A DNA stretch of 34,908 nucleotides from an uncultured Halorubrum sp. (GCF_937146585.1 NZ_CAKZRO010000015.1:1-34908); one strand, 5' to 3'; positions 23,172-31,452 are shown, counted from the stretch's first letter. Translations and numbers: made by a program. The notes: a model not told the origin generated them from the sequence alone.

Positions 23172-24647
23172 TCAGTACGTCTTCGCGAAGTACGCCGTCC
23201 GCTCCGCGGCCTCGTCGCACATCGCGCACGTCTCGTCGTGGTCGCCGTCGGCGAGCGGGTCCTCGTCGTCGAAGGGGACCATCACGATCTCGGCGGCCAG
23301 CGGCTCCTTGATCGGCTCCTCGCAGGCCTCGTCCCCGCACCACGGCGTCTTCACGTAGCCGCCGTGCTGGCCGAGCGTCCCGAGGATCTCGGCGCGGTCG
23401 TCGGCCTCGCGCACGCCGTCGTCGAGGGTCTCCTCGGCGGTCGCGTACAGCTTTGCGTAGATCTCGTCGAACTGCTCGCGGACGGTCTCGGCGACGCCCT
23501 CGCGGTCGACCTCGACGCTCTCCCCGTCGGGCCGGTGGACCAGCGTGAGCTCCTCGTCGTCGACCTCGTGGGGGCCGATCTCGATCCGGAGCGGGATCCC
23601 GTTGAGCTCGTGTTCGTTGAACTTGAACCCGGGATTGCGCTCGTCGCGGTCGTCGAGTTCGACGCGGACCCCGGCGTCGTCGAGGTCGTCGGCCACGCCC
23701 TCGGCGTACTCGAGGACGTCCGCTTTCGTGTCCTCCTGCCAGATGGGGACGACGACGACCTGCGTGGGCGCGACCGTGTGGGGCAAGACGAGCCCCTGCT
23801 CGTCGGAGTGGGTCATGATCAGCGCGCCGAGCGCGCGCCACGAGAGGCCCCACGAGGTGGTGTGGGCGGTCCGCTCCTCCTCGTCCTCGTCCGAGTAGGT
23901 GATGTCGAACGCCTCGGCGAACGACTGGCCGAGGTGGTGGGAGGTGCCCGCCTGGACCGACTTCCCGTCGGGCATCAGCGCCTCGACGGTCGTCGTGGTG
24001 TCCGCGCCGGGGAACTTGTCGTGGTCGGGCTTTTGCCCCTTGAGAACCGGAAGCGCCAGCAGATCCTCGTAGACGGACTCGTACTGGTCGAGCCGCGTCA
24101 TCGTCTCCGCCCACGCGTCCTCGCGCGTCGCGTGCGCGGTGTGGCCCTCCTGCCAGAGGAACTCCTTCGTGCGGAAGAACGGCTTCGTCTCCGTCGCCTC
24201 CCAGCGCACGACCGAGCACCACTGGTTCACGCGCAGCGGGAGGTCGCGGTGGCTCCGCACCCACTGACTGATGTACGGCGTGATGATCGACTCCGAGGTG
24301 GGTCGGACCGCGAGCCGCTCTTCGAGCTCCTTGTTGCCCGCCTCGTCGACCCACGCCACCTCGGGGTCGAACCCCTCGACGATGTCCTTCTCGCGTTCGA
24401 GGTACGACTCGGGGATGAACAGCGGGAAGTAGGCGTTCTGGACCCCGGTGTCCTTGAACTTCGCGTCGAGGAACCCCTGGAGCCGCTCCCAGACCGCGTA
24501 CGCCCGCGGGCGGGTGACGATGAACCCGCTCATCCCGTCCGGCCCGTAGTCGGCCAGCCCGGCCTTCCGTACGACCTCGGCGTACCACTCGCCCGTGTTG
24601 TGCGTCTTGGACTCGGTGATCCCGAGCTCCTGATCGTCGTCACTCAT
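23172..24647 (-). CDS. proS: Prolyl-tRNA synthetase
   Basis: Class II aminoacyl-tRNA synthetase that charges tRNA-Pro, 491 residues, of the archaeal/eukaryotic type (no bacterial editing insert). Motifs in order are NTGEWYAEVVRKAGLADYG near 17-35, the motif 1 region with NAYFPLFIPESYLEREK, the proline-binding block RLAVRPTSESIITPYISQW, motif 2 VVRWEATETKPFFRTKEFLW, AGTSHHLGQSFAEAF, and motif 3 TSWGLSWRALGALIMTHSDE. After the anticodon-binding domain comes the archaeal C-terminal zinc domain with CGDEACEEP and ETCAMCDEAAERTAYFAKTY; the protein ends in Tyr as is typical. The ATG at 24647 is supported by a good TATA box; upstream in-frame codons have no family similarity. Confidence 0.97.
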   Translation of the reverse strand: MSDDDQELGITESKTHNTGEWYAEVVRKAGLADYGPDGMSGFIVTRPRAYAVWERLQGFLDAKFKDTGVQNAYFPLFIPESYLEREKDIVEGFDPEVAWVDEAGNKELEERLAVRPTSESIITPYISQWVRSHRDLPLRVNQWCSVVRWEATETKPFFRTKEFLWQEGHTAHATREDAWAETMTRLDQYESVYEDLLALPVLKGQKPDHDKFPGADTTTTVEALMPDGKSVQAGTSHHLGQSFAEAFDITYSDEDEEERTAHTTSWGLSWRALGALIMTHSDEQGLVLPHTVAPTQVVVVPIWQEDTKADVLEYAEGVADDLDDAGVRVELDDRDERNPGFKFNEHELNGIPLRIEIGPHEVDDEELTLVHRPDGESVEVDREGVAETVREQFDEIYAKLYATAEETLDDGVREADDRAEILGTLGQHGGYVKTPWCGDEACEEPIKEPLAAEIVMVPFDDEDPLADGDHDETCAMCDEAAERTAYFAKTY

Positions 24648-24672
24648 TACTCCCGAAAGCGGGTGTCGCGGG

Positions 24673-24680
24673 CTTAAAAG
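24673..24680 (-). promoter_or_regulatory. TATA box of proS
   Basis: On the minus strand CTTTTAAG lies 26-33 nt upstream of the ATG at 24647, the spacing of a leaderless transcript. Confidence 0.65.
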
Positions 24681-24850
24681 GTCCGAACCCGGTCGCCGCG
24701 CCGCGCTCGTCGGACGCGACGCGGCCAGCCGTCGGGCACGGCCCGCCCCGCCCGGTAAGGAGTCATTGCCGGTCCAAAACGGGATAAAATGGCTCGAATC
24801 CGAATCCACCGTCGCCCCGGTATTTGTCCCTGCCCGCCCTCGCCGTTGCC

Positions 24851-24946
24851 ATGTCACAGGCGACTCGGATCCTGCTGCTCGCGGCCGCAATCGTCGGCCT
24901 CTCGGCGCTCGTCGGGACGGTCATCGGGCAGGCCGCGCCGGTGTGA
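24851..24946 (+). CDS. 31-residue single-helix membrane peptide
   Basis: ATG at 24851 opens a 31-residue frame: MSQATRILLLAAAIVGLSAL and then VGTVIGQAAPV. Residues about 7-26 form one transmembrane helix with a short basic N-terminus, so the N-end is probably cytoplasmic. GTATTTGTCC (24820-24829) sits at the TATA position, and codon third positions are mostly G or C. Between proS (divergent) and the Nudix gene it is the only credible coding sequence. Short membrane peptides with this shape are often subunits or regulators of larger membrane complexes, but no partner is evident here. I do not recognise a family. The evidence is promoter spacing, start and composition only. Confidence 0.6.
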   Translation: MSQATRILLLAAAIVGLSALVGTVIGQAAPV

Positions 24947-25050
24947 GCGGTCGTCCCGGCGCGAGCGACCGTCCCGCCGTCCCCGCCGAGTCGCCGCCGG
25001 CGACGGTACTGTCACACGTTCACGTTCCGCGCGACTGGAACCCGCGGAAA

Positions 25051-25058
25051 CGTTAACC
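25051..25058 (+). promoter_or_regulatory. TATA-like box of the Nudix gene
   Basis: CGTTAACC lies 24-31 nt before the ATG at 25082 and is the only AT-rich element in the spacer at the right distance. Confidence 0.5.
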
Positions 25059-25081
25059 GCCTCGCGTCGCCTACTTCGGGT

Positions 25082-25681
25082 ATGGACCTGTCGGGGCTGC
25101 GCCGCCACGCGCCGCAGTCGCTCGCCGGCCGGCGGGAGGCGGCGGTGCTGGCGCCGGTGATCGCGCGCGACGGCGAGGCCCACCTGCTGTTCACCAAGCG
25201 CGCCGCGCATCTCGGCGAACACCCCGGCCAGATGAGCTTCCCCGGCGGCGGCCGCGAACCGATCGACCGGACGCTGACGGACACCGCGCTGCGCGAGGCC
25301 GACGAGGAGGTCGGGATGCGGTCGTCGGAGGTCGACGTGATCGGGAGGCTCGACGACACGCGCACCTCGTCGCAGTACGCGGTGCGCCCGTTCGTCGGCG
25401 TCGCGCCCGACCGCGAGTACGTCCCCGACGAGTCGGAGGTCGCGGAGGTGGCGGTGCTCTCGGTCGACGCGCTCACCGACCCCGCGAACTACGAGTCTGA
25501 GCGCCGCGTCGGCCACCCGGAGTACGGCGACCACCGCATCCACTTCTTCCACGTCGACGGCTACACCGTCTGGGGCGTGACCGGCCGGATGGTCGTCCAA
25601 CTGCTGGAGCGGACGACCGACTGGCGCGCCCCCGCCGAACCCGACCGCGTGGTCGGGGCGGACGCCGAGCTCCCGATCTAG
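25082..25681 (+). CDS. Nudix hydrolase, probable coenzyme A pyrophosphatase (NudL type)
   Basis: A 199-residue cytosolic hydrolase expected to cleave the pyrophosphate of CoA or acyl-CoA into 4'-phosphopantetheine and 3',5'-ADP. The Nudix helix follows FPGGG and ends ALREADEEVGM (about 71-81), with the REx2EE metal-binding glutamates. The upstream spacing, with Asp rather than Glu one residue further from the Arg, is that of the CoA pyrophosphatase subgroup. The segment LLFTKRAAHLGEHPGQMSFP (about 35-54) is close to the UPF0035/CoA signature LLTxRxxxLxxHxGQxxFPGG. It converges on the DUF371 gene with about 30 bp between them. Specificity is inferred from subfamily motifs. Confidence 0.87.
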   Translation: MDLSGLRRHAPQSLAGRREAAVLAPVIARDGEAHLLFTKRAAHLGEHPGQMSFPGGGREPIDRTLTDTALREADEEVGMRSSEVDVIGRLDDTRTSSQYAVRPFVGVAPDREYVPDESEVAEVAVLSVDALTDPANYESERRVGHPEYGDHRIHFFHVDGYTVWGVTGRMVVQLLERTTDWRAPAEPDRVVGADAELPI

Positions 25682-25712
25682 CTATCCGCGGACGAACCGA
25701 TCCCCGGCCGCG

Positions 25713-26174
25713 TCACTCCGCCGGCTCGACTTCGAGCCGCAGCGTGAGGTCGGCCCCGTCGGCCAGCGCGCTGACGAGGTCGCGGTCGAGGTCGCCGGCG
25801 GCGGCGTCGCCGTCGACGAGGATCGTCCGCTCGTCGTCGGTGTAGTCGCTCGTGCGACCGACCATCGAGCGGTCGTCGAGCAGGGCGAGGTCGGGGTCGC
25901 CCCGGCCGGTGACCGTCTCCCGGAACTCGTCGTCGCCGGCGTCGACGGTGAGCGTCGCCTCGATCGTCGCGTCCGCGTCGCGGCACGCCTCGCGGAACGC
26001 GGCCGAGAAGTCGCGCGGCGTCCGGTCGGCCTCGACGCCGACGATGCAGTCGCCGGCGGGCGTGAGCCAGTCGTCGGTCGTGAGTTCGAACGTGCTCGCG
26101 TGCTCGGCGGTGACGTTCTCGTGGCCGGTCGCGCGGACGACTTCGACGCGGGGGTCGTCGGGCTCGTCGCTCAT
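25713..26174 (-). CDS. DUF371-family protein
   Basis: A 153-residue soluble protein matching the archaeal DUF371 family (PF04027). The hallmark GHENVTAEHASTFELTTDDWLTPAGDCIVGV spans residues about 17-47, with His18, Glu19 and the Gly-Asp-Cys-Ile-Val-Gly turn. A further conserved piece is RGDPDLALLDDRSMVGRTSDY (about 91-111), ending in RTILVDGDAAAGDLDR. The family is widespread in archaea and has no established function. The ATG at 26174 is favoured by the family N-terminus and by TTGTC at the TATA position (26197-26201, minus strand). It lies 63 bp downstream of the amidohydrolase-like gene on the same strand and may share its transcript, though it seems to have its own promoter. Confidence 0.88.
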   Translation of the reverse strand: MSDEPDDPRVEVVRATGHENVTAEHASTFELTTDDWLTPAGDCIVGVEADRTPRDFSAAFREACRDADATIEATLTVDAGDDEFRETVTGRGDPDLALLDDRSMVGRTSDYTDDERTILVDGDAAAGDLDRDLVSALADGADLTLRLEVEPAE

Positions 26175-26237
26175 CGTCGGCGGTCGGCCCCGACGCGACA
26201 AGTGGCCGTCGCTTCGGCGCCGAGGGCGGGGGCCCAC

Positions 26238-27068
26238 TCAGACGTCGGCGCCCTCTGCGAGCGCGGGAACGAGGCGGGCGGGGTTCTTCGCCAGCACCCG
26301 GGCCATCAGGTCCTCGGAGACGTCGAGGGTGAGCACCTCCATCACGCCGACGTTGGGGTGGACGTCGGGCGCGCCGGAGCCGAAGAGGACGCGGTCGGGG
26401 TGTTCTAACACGCCGCGTTCGAGCACCTCGCGGTACCGCACCGCGCTCGTGTCGACGTACGCGCGGTCGTGCTCGTCGAGGAGATCGAGCGTCTCGTTCA
26501 TCATGTCGGCGTCCAGCGGGTAGCCGCCGAAGCTCCCGAGGACGACCGGGAGGTCGTAGCCGAGCAGCTCCGTCTCGACCGCCTCGGGCGGGAACTCCCG
26601 GCCGGCGTGGACGAAGAGGGGAAGGTCCGCGTCCTCCAGGCGCTCCAGCACGTCCTCGTTCGGGAGCCCGTCGACGTGGGGGGCCAGCGTGAAGCCGTGG
26701 AAGCGGTCGTCGTAGGAGTACTGCTCGACGTCGTCCGGCCGGGTGTGGTGGTCGTCGCGCTCGGCGCGGAGGTTCCGCACCGCCGACACGGGGCCGGTCC
26801 CCGGGTCGCGGGGGCCGTTGAGGCGCGCGAACGCGACGAACGGGCGGTCGATCGACAGGCGCGCGACGGCGTTGTTCGCGCGGAGGTAGCTCCGGCCGGC
26901 GGCGCGCTGCCCGGGGCTCGCGACCGCGCGGACGATCCCCGCCTGGAGCATCTCGCGTTCCAGCCGCTCCGGCGAGATGTCTCGCCCGTGGGTGGCGACC
27001 GACGACTCGTCGGGGTCGAGGGTCGCGCGGGTGTCGACGATCCGGAAGTCGTGTTCGAGCCCGAGCAT
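26238..27068 (-). CDS. Amidohydrolase-fold protein without the N-terminal HxH metal motif
   Basis: A 276-residue protein with a TIM-barrel plan like the amidohydrolase-2/TatD-like superfamily. Strand-end motifs are LPLFVHAGREFP (about 149-160), VVLGSFGGYPLDADMMNE (about 175-192) and RVLFGSGAPDVHPNVGV (about 232-248), the last corresponding to the FGSDxP metal-binding aspartate region. Members normally begin with DxHxH; here the corresponding strand reads FRIVDTRATLDPDE, with no histidine. The protein may bind a single metal, use another mechanism or be non-catalytic. VHAG retains a histidine. The start at 27068 puts the first barrel strand right after the N-terminus. It is codirectional with DUF371 and YchF genes. 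The substrate is unknown. Confidence 0.75.
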   Translation of the reverse strand: MLGLEHDFRIVDTRATLDPDESSVATHGRDISPERLEREMLQAGIVRAVASPGQRAAGRSYLRANNAVARLSIDRPFVAFARLNGPRDPGTGPVSAVRNLRAERDDHHTRPDDVEQYSYDDRFHGFTLAPHVDGLPNEDVLERLEDADLPLFVHAGREFPPEAVETELLGYDLPVVLGSFGGYPLDADMMNETLDLLDEHDRAYVDTSAVRYREVLERGVLEHPDRVLFGSGAPDVHPNVGVMEVLTLDVSEDLMARVLAKNPARLVPALAEGADV

Positions 27069-27175
27069 GGCCGCTCTCTACCGGCCCGTCTCGGGCGACC
27101 CGGATGTGCCTGTCGGTCGCACGGCGGCGGGCGACCGCGGGACGCGACGCCGACGGACCGCCGTCCCCTCGTCGG

Positions 27176-28363
27176 TCACGGCCCGGCGGTCGAGACGATC
27201 TTCACCACGTCGCCCTCGGTCAGCTCGTGGTCCTCGCCGATCCGCCGCGAGGCGCGCGCGTCGACCGCGTGGAGGTACCCCTCGCCGATGTCGGAGTGGA
27301 CCGCGTACGCGAGGTCGCGCGGGGTCGCCCCCGACGCCAACAGGAAGGCGTCCGGGAGAACGTTGCCCGTGCCGTCCGTCCACTTGCCGGCGTCCTGGAC
27401 CGGGTAGGCCGTGATCCGGTCGAGCAGGTCGTAGACGGCCGCGTTCAGCGCCGACTGGACGCCGGTGCCACCGTGGGTCGCCATCGACTCGCGGAGGGCG
27501 TCGAGGCCGGCGCGCTGGTCGTCGGAGACGTCGCCGACGATCTCGAACGACTCGTCGCCCGGGTCGTAGTCGACGACCCCGGCGTCGGCGGCGCGGCGCA
27601 AGGCGAGTTCGCCGTCGGCGGTCGCCGGGATCACGGGCTTGTCGGTCCCCTCGCGGATGCGGTCGACCGCGTCGTCGGGGGCCGCGTCGACCTTGTTCGC
27701 GACGACGACGATGGGCTTGGTGCGCCGGCGGACGGCCCGCGCGAGCGCCTCGCGGTCGGCGTCGCTCCACGCCTTCGGGTCGTCGGGGTACTCCAGGTCG
27801 CGCAGCACCGCGGTCACGTCGTACTCGGTCGCGCCGAACCCGGTGAGCATGTCCGAGAGCGCGGCGTCGAGGTCGAAGTCCGGCGAGCGGGACTTCCGCT
27901 CGACGCTCTCCCAGTTGCGGTCGACGATGCCGGCGAGCCACAGGTCCATCTCCTCCTCGATGAAGTCGACGTCGTCGAGGGGGTCGTGGCTCCCGACCTC
28001 GACCGGCTCGCCCTCGGCGTTCGTGGCCCCCGAGGCGTCGACGACGTTGAGGACGACGTCCGCGTTCGTCAGCTCGTCGAGGAACTGGTTGCCGAGCCCC
28101 TTCCCCTCGTGCGCGCCGGGGACCAGCCCCGCCACGTCGAGGAGCTCGATCGGGACGTAGCGTTTCCCGTCGCGACAGTTCTCGTTCCCGCAGCGCTCGT
28201 CGCGGTCGAGACACGGGCAGCGCGTGCGGACGTGGGTCACTCCGCGGTTGGCGTCGATGGTCGTGAACGGGTAGTTCGCGACGTCGACGTCGGCCATCGT
28301 GGCGGCGGTGTAGAAGGTGGACTTGCCGGCGTTCGGCTTGCCCGCGAGCGCGACCGTGAGCAT
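27176..28363 (-). CDS. ychF: YchF/Ola1-type Obg-superfamily GTPase or ATPase
   Basis: A 395-residue translation-associated P-loop NTPase. Motifs are G1 ALAGKPNAGKSTFYTA (5-20), the switch region PFTTIDANRGVTHVR, G3 LLDVAGLVPGAHEGKGLGNQ, and G4 VVVANKVD. The archaeal cysteine-rich insert CPCLDRDERCGNENC (about 49-63) may bind zinc. The C-terminal TGS domain ends with EGDVVKIVSTAG. YchF proteins bind ribosomes and some prefer ATP; the NKVD motif here is the usual GTP-type form, so nucleotide preference cannot be decided. The ATG at 28363 starts right at the P-loop strand. A weak CTTTTCGC lies near the TATA position. Another Obg-superfamily gene (DRG) lies 424 bp upstream on the same strand. Confidence 0.94.
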   Translation of the reverse strand: MLTVALAGKPNAGKSTFYTAATMADVDVANYPFTTIDANRGVTHVRTRCPCLDRDERCGNENCRDGKRYVPIELLDVAGLVPGAHEGKGLGNQFLDELTNADVVLNVVDASGATNAEGEPVEVGSHDPLDDVDFIEEEMDLWLAGIVDRNWESVERKSRSPDFDLDAALSDMLTGFGATEYDVTAVLRDLEYPDDPKAWSDADREALARAVRRRTKPIVVVANKVDAAPDDAVDRIREGTDKPVIPATADGELALRRAADAGVVDYDPGDESFEIVGDVSDDQRAGLDALRESMATHGGTGVQSALNAAVYDLLDRITAYPVQDAGKWTDGTGNVLPDAFLLASGATPRDLAYAVHSDIGEGYLHAVDARASRRIGEDHELTEGDVVKIVSTAGP

Positions 28364-28787
28364 ACCCGACGGTCGCGGCCCCGCGAAAAGCGCCTTTCGG
28401 TCGGGCGCGGCAAAGGAGGCGAGCGCGATTCGAGCACAGACCGAGGCCAACCGAATCTGTGCCGTGGCGCGTTCCCGCGAGGCCGCACCGCGGCCGAGCA
28501 GCACGCGCGAGGGACGCGGGGAGCGCTCGAAGAGCGCGGACCGCGAGGCCGGGGAGGTGTGAGGTGCGGTCGCCGTGCTGGGTGGGTGGGACTCAAAGGG
28601 GCGGCTGCGAGGACGAAGCACGACGACACAGGGACCACGGGGAGCGAGCACCGCGAGCGACTGAGGACCGCAGCGAGTCGCGCGAGTCCTCGCGGCCGGG
28701 GCTTTGGAGATGGTCACCGCCGATCTCGTATGAACTATCACACACGACCGTCGGAATCGACTGCTCTGCCGGCGTAGATATATCGTC
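28364..28787. other. Gene-free spacer between the two GTPase genes, with inverted repeats
   Basis: These 424 bp hold no convincing coding sequence on either strand; open frames here are Arg-rich out-of-frame readings. The part nearest 28363 contains the ychF promoter region. Inverted repeats are GCACAGA/TCTGTGC (28434-28462, loop 15) and GAGGAC/GTCCTC (28663-28691). The stretch 28580-28700 is rich in GCGAGCG and GGACC words, as in degraded or repeated non-coding elements. A 14-base word at 28682-28695 recurs inverted at 34875-34888. It could be a decayed gene or a repeated element. Confidence 0.5.
28663..28695 (+). repeat. Inverted repeat unit, copy 1 (shares a 14-base word with 34875-34888)
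   Basis: GAGGAC (28663-28668) and GTCCTC (28686-28691) frame a GC-rich centre. The word GCGAGTCCTCGCGG at 28682-28695 occurs again, inverted, near the right end of the window beside a similar GAGGAC/GTCCTC pair. Confidence 0.5.
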
Positions 28788-29897
28788 CTATTTCCGGGCG
28801 ACGATCCGGAGCACGTCCTCGTCGGCCAGCTCGTGGCCCTTCCCGACCTGCTGGTCGTCGTGTTTGGCGCTCTCGCCGGATACCCGCGCAAATTTAAATC
28901 GCTCGTCGAGCTCGCCGCCCAGCTTCGTACAGGCGTCGCCGACGGTGTCGCCCTCGAAGAGGACGAGCGGCTCCTCGTAGTCGACGCCGCGGCCCGGCTT
29001 GTCCATGTAGATGCGAATGACGCCCAGCTCCTCCCAGAGCCGCTCCTTGAGCCCGTCGAGGCCGAGCTCCTTCTCGGCCGAGATGAAGAGCACGTCCTCG
29101 GGGTTCAGGTCGCGCTCGCGCAGCTCCTCTTTCACGGTCGGGAGGTAGCTCTTGTCGATGAGGTCCGCCTTGTTCACCGTCACCATCGAGGGGAGGTACT
29201 CGCGGTTGTCCATCACGGCGTCGACGAGCTCGTCGATCGTGAGGTCGTGTGGGATGGTGACCTTCGCGTTGACGTAGCCGTACTCGCGGAGGACCTGCTT
29301 TATCGTGTCCTCGTCCAAGCTCACGTCGTCGCTCATCGTCACGCCGAGCCCGTCCTTGTGCGTCTTCCGGATGTTGATGTTCGGCGGCTCGGTGTCGAGG
29401 CGGATGTTCGTCGCGTACAGCTCCTCGCGCAGCCGGTCGTACTGTTCGATCTCGAACACCGAGAGCATGAACACGACGAGGTCCGCGGTCCGCACGACCG
29501 AGAGGACCTCCTTTCCGCCGCCGCGCCCGCCGGCCGCGCCCTCGATCAGGCCCGGCACGTCGAGGATCTGGATGTTCGCGCCGCGGTACTGGAGCATGCC
29601 CGGGTTGACGTCGAGGGTCGTGAACTCGTAGGAACCGACCTCGCTGTCGGCGTTGGTGAGCGCGTTGATGAGGGTCGACTTGCCGACGCTCGGGAACCCG
29701 ACGAGCGCCACCGTGGCGTCGCCGTGCTTCTCGACCGCGTAGCCGTGGCCGCCGCCGGCGGAGGACTGGTTCTCCAGTTTCTCCTTCTTCTCCGCGAGTT
29801 TCGCCTTCAGCCGCCCGATGTGCGCCTCGGTGGACTTGTTGTAGGGCGTCTCGGCGATCTCCTCGCGGAGGTCTTCGATCTCCTCCTCCAGTCCCAT
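28788..29897 (-). CDS. DRG-type developmentally-regulated GTP-binding protein
   Basis: A 369-residue archaeal DRG GTPase, the archaeal relative of eukaryotic Drg1/Drg2 that associates with ribosomes. The N-terminus is an alpha-helical basic region (EEIEDLREEIAETPYNKSTE, about 4-23) ending in KLAEKKEKLEN. G1 is GFPSVGKSTLINALTNADSE (about 67-86), the switch YEFTTLDVNPGMLQYRGA, G3 LDVPGLIEGAAGGRGGG, and G4 VTVNKADL. The C-terminal TGS domain includes DYEEPLVLFEGDTVGDACTK and GHELADEDVLRIVARK. The length matches the family. The ATG at 29897 has a TATA-like CTTTAACG at 25-32 nt. The two TGS-type GTPases of the window lie in tandem on one strand. Confidence 0.95.
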   Translation of the reverse strand: MGLEEEIEDLREEIAETPYNKSTEAHIGRLKAKLAEKKEKLENQSSAGGGHGYAVEKHGDATVALVGFPSVGKSTLINALTNADSEVGSYEFTTLDVNPGMLQYRGANIQILDVPGLIEGAAGGRGGGKEVLSVVRTADLVVFMLSVFEIEQYDRLREELYATNIRLDTEPPNINIRKTHKDGLGVTMSDDVSLDEDTIKQVLREYGYVNAKVTIPHDLTIDELVDAVMDNREYLPSMVTVNKADLIDKSYLPTVKEELRERDLNPEDVLFISAEKELGLDGLKERLWEELGVIRIYMDKPGRGVDYEEPLVLFEGDTVGDACTKLGGELDERFKFARVSGESAKHDDQQVGKGHELADEDVLRIVARK

Positions 29898-29921
29898 TAC
29901 CCGTCTCTCGGCCGGTCGGCT

Positions 29922-29929
29922 CGTTAAAG
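29922..29929 (-). promoter_or_regulatory. TATA-like box of the DRG gene
   Basis: On the minus strand CTTTAACG lies 25-32 nt upstream of the ATG at 29897, consistent with a leaderless transcript. Confidence 0.55.
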
Positions 29930-30075
29930 GTGTTCCTTCGGGTCGCCGGCCCGACCGCGGCGGCGGACCGTCCGTCGGCCGACCGCGGATCGGCGACTCT
30001 CCGCCGCGAGAGTGGTTGGTGCGCCGATACTTCGACACGGTTATATCGGCGACGAATAATGGCTACGCAAGCCGA

Positions 30076-30276
30076 ATGCCAGATCCGTCGAGCCTCCGAG
30101 ACAGCACGCAGATCGTCCTCCCGCACCACGCGCTCGACGGGCACCGGGAGTGTCTCGAGGACCGGTTCACCGTCACCGTCGTCGAGACGGCGGAGCAGTA
30201 CCGGATCATCGGGAGCCCGGTCGAGATCAAAGCCGCGAGCGACTACCTCACGCGCAACGGCGTCGCCGTCGCGTAA
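30076..30276 (+). CDS. 66-residue conserved-looking small protein, function unknown
   Basis: MPDPSSLRDSTQIVLPHHAL starts at 30076 and the protein ends DYLTRNGVAVA. It has no membrane segment. The central part, DRFTVTVVETAEQYRIIGS followed by PVEIKAASDYL, predicts a beta-strand pair and a C-terminal helix, as in small nucleotide- or RNA-binding folds, but no named motif is visible. GGTTATATCG (30039-30048) is a good TATA element. Its spacing suggests a very short leader before 30076, which favours this ATG over the upstream GTG at 30016. I have the impression that such proteins are widespread in haloarchaea, but cannot name the family. Confidence 0.72.
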   Translation: MPDPSSLRDSTQIVLPHHALDGHRECLEDRFTVTVVETAEQYRIIGSPVEIKAASDYLTRNGVAVA

Positions 30277-30412
30277 CGCCGCCCGCAGACCGCTTCTCGC
30301 CGCGCTACCGCACCATCCAGCTTCCGGACCCCCACGCTGGCCGCGACCTCCGAATCCCCACGCCGGCTGCTGGGGTCCAAACCCTATTGCGTTCCATGCG
30401 CCAACGGGGACC

Positions 30413-31435
30413 GTGACGAACACCAACCGCGAGTGGCTTCTCGCCGAGCGGCCGACCGGCGAGCCCGACGCCGACAGCTTCGAACTGCGCGAGACGGACG
30501 TTCCCGCCCCCGCGCCGGGCGAACTCCTCGTCCGCACCCGGTTCCTCTCCGTCGACCCGTACATGCGCGGTCGGATGCGCGACGCCGAGTCGTACGCCGA
30601 GCCGTGGGACGTGGGCGACGCGCTCAAGGGCGGCGTCGTCGGCGAAGTGGTCGAGAGCGAGAGCGACGCGTTCGACGCCGGCGACCTCGTGACCGGCGAG
30701 GGCCGCTGGGCCGACTACGCGGCGCTCGACGCCGCCGACGTCGCCCCGGTCGACCCGAGCGTTGCCGACCCCGAGGCGTACCTCGGCGTCCTCGGCATGC
30801 CCGGGCGGACCGCCTACTTCGGACTGCTCGAAGTCGGCGAGCCGAAGCCCGGCGACACGGTCGTCGTCTCCGGCGCGGCGGGCGCGGTCGGCTCCGTCGT
30901 CGGCCAGGTCGCGAGGCGCAACGGCTGCCGCGTGGTCGGGTTCGCCGGCAGCGACGAGAAGACGGCGTGGCTCACCGACGACCTCGGCTTCGACGCCGCG
31001 ATCAACTACGAGACGACGGACGACTACCGCGCCGCGCTCGACGAGGCCGCGCCCGACGGCGTCGACGTCTACTTCGACAACGTCGGCGGGCCGATCACCG
31101 ACGCGGTGTTCACGCGCCTGAACCTCGACGCGCGGGTCGCAGTCTGCGGCCAGATCGCCCACTACAACGACGAGTCGGTCCCGACCGGCCCGCGGAAGCT
31201 CCCGCAGATCATCCCCGTGCGGGCCAAGGTCGAGGGGCTGCTCGTCGGCGACTTCGCGACCCGATTCGGCGAGGCGAGCGAGCGGCTCGCCACGTGGGTC
31301 GCGAGCGGCGACCTCGAACACCGCGAGACCGTCGTTGAGGGGCTGGAGAACGCGCCAGACGCCTTCCTCGGGCTGTTCTCGGGCGACAACATCGGTAAGC
31401 AGGTGGTGCGGGTGTCCGGTCCGGACGAGACGTAG
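30413..31435 (+). CDS. NADP-dependent MDR oxidoreductase (CurA/leukotriene B4 dehydrogenase-like)
   Basis: A 340-residue zinc-free medium-chain reductase of the type that reduces the C=C bond of enones and enals using NADPH. Family signatures are RTRFLSVDPYMRGRM (about 41-55), LGMPGRTAYFGLLEVGEPKPG, the dinucleotide motif VVSGAAGAVGSVVGQVARRNG, the GVDVYFDNVGGPITD segment and CGQIAHYN. No zinc ligands of the alcohol dehydrogenase type are present, as expected. The GTG at 30413 is the start: CCTATTGC (30383-30390) lies at TATA distance, and the sequence MTNTNREWLLAERPTGEP is typical of the family N-terminus. The open frame extends upstream to 29930 without similarity. The physiological substrate is unknown. 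Confidence 0.91.
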   Translation: MTNTNREWLLAERPTGEPDADSFELRETDVPAPAPGELLVRTRFLSVDPYMRGRMRDAESYAEPWDVGDALKGGVVGEVVESESDAFDAGDLVTGEGRWADYAALDAADVAPVDPSVADPEAYLGVLGMPGRTAYFGLLEVGEPKPGDTVVVSGAAGAVGSVVGQVARRNGCRVVGFAGSDEKTAWLTDDLGFDAAINYETTDDYRAALDEAAPDGVDVYFDNVGGPITDAVFTRLNLDARVAVCGQIAHYNDESVPTGPRKLPQIIPVRAKVEGLLVGDFATRFGEASERLATWVASGDLEHRETVVEGLENAPDAFLGLFSGDNIGKQVVRVSGPDET

Positions 31436-31452
31436 CGACCGAACCGGGCCCG

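Noticed and set aside
29930..30412. Upstream extension of the MDR reductase
   Set aside because: The extension has no family similarity, overlaps the 30076 gene in another frame, and the GTG at 30413 has a promoter element at leaderless distance.
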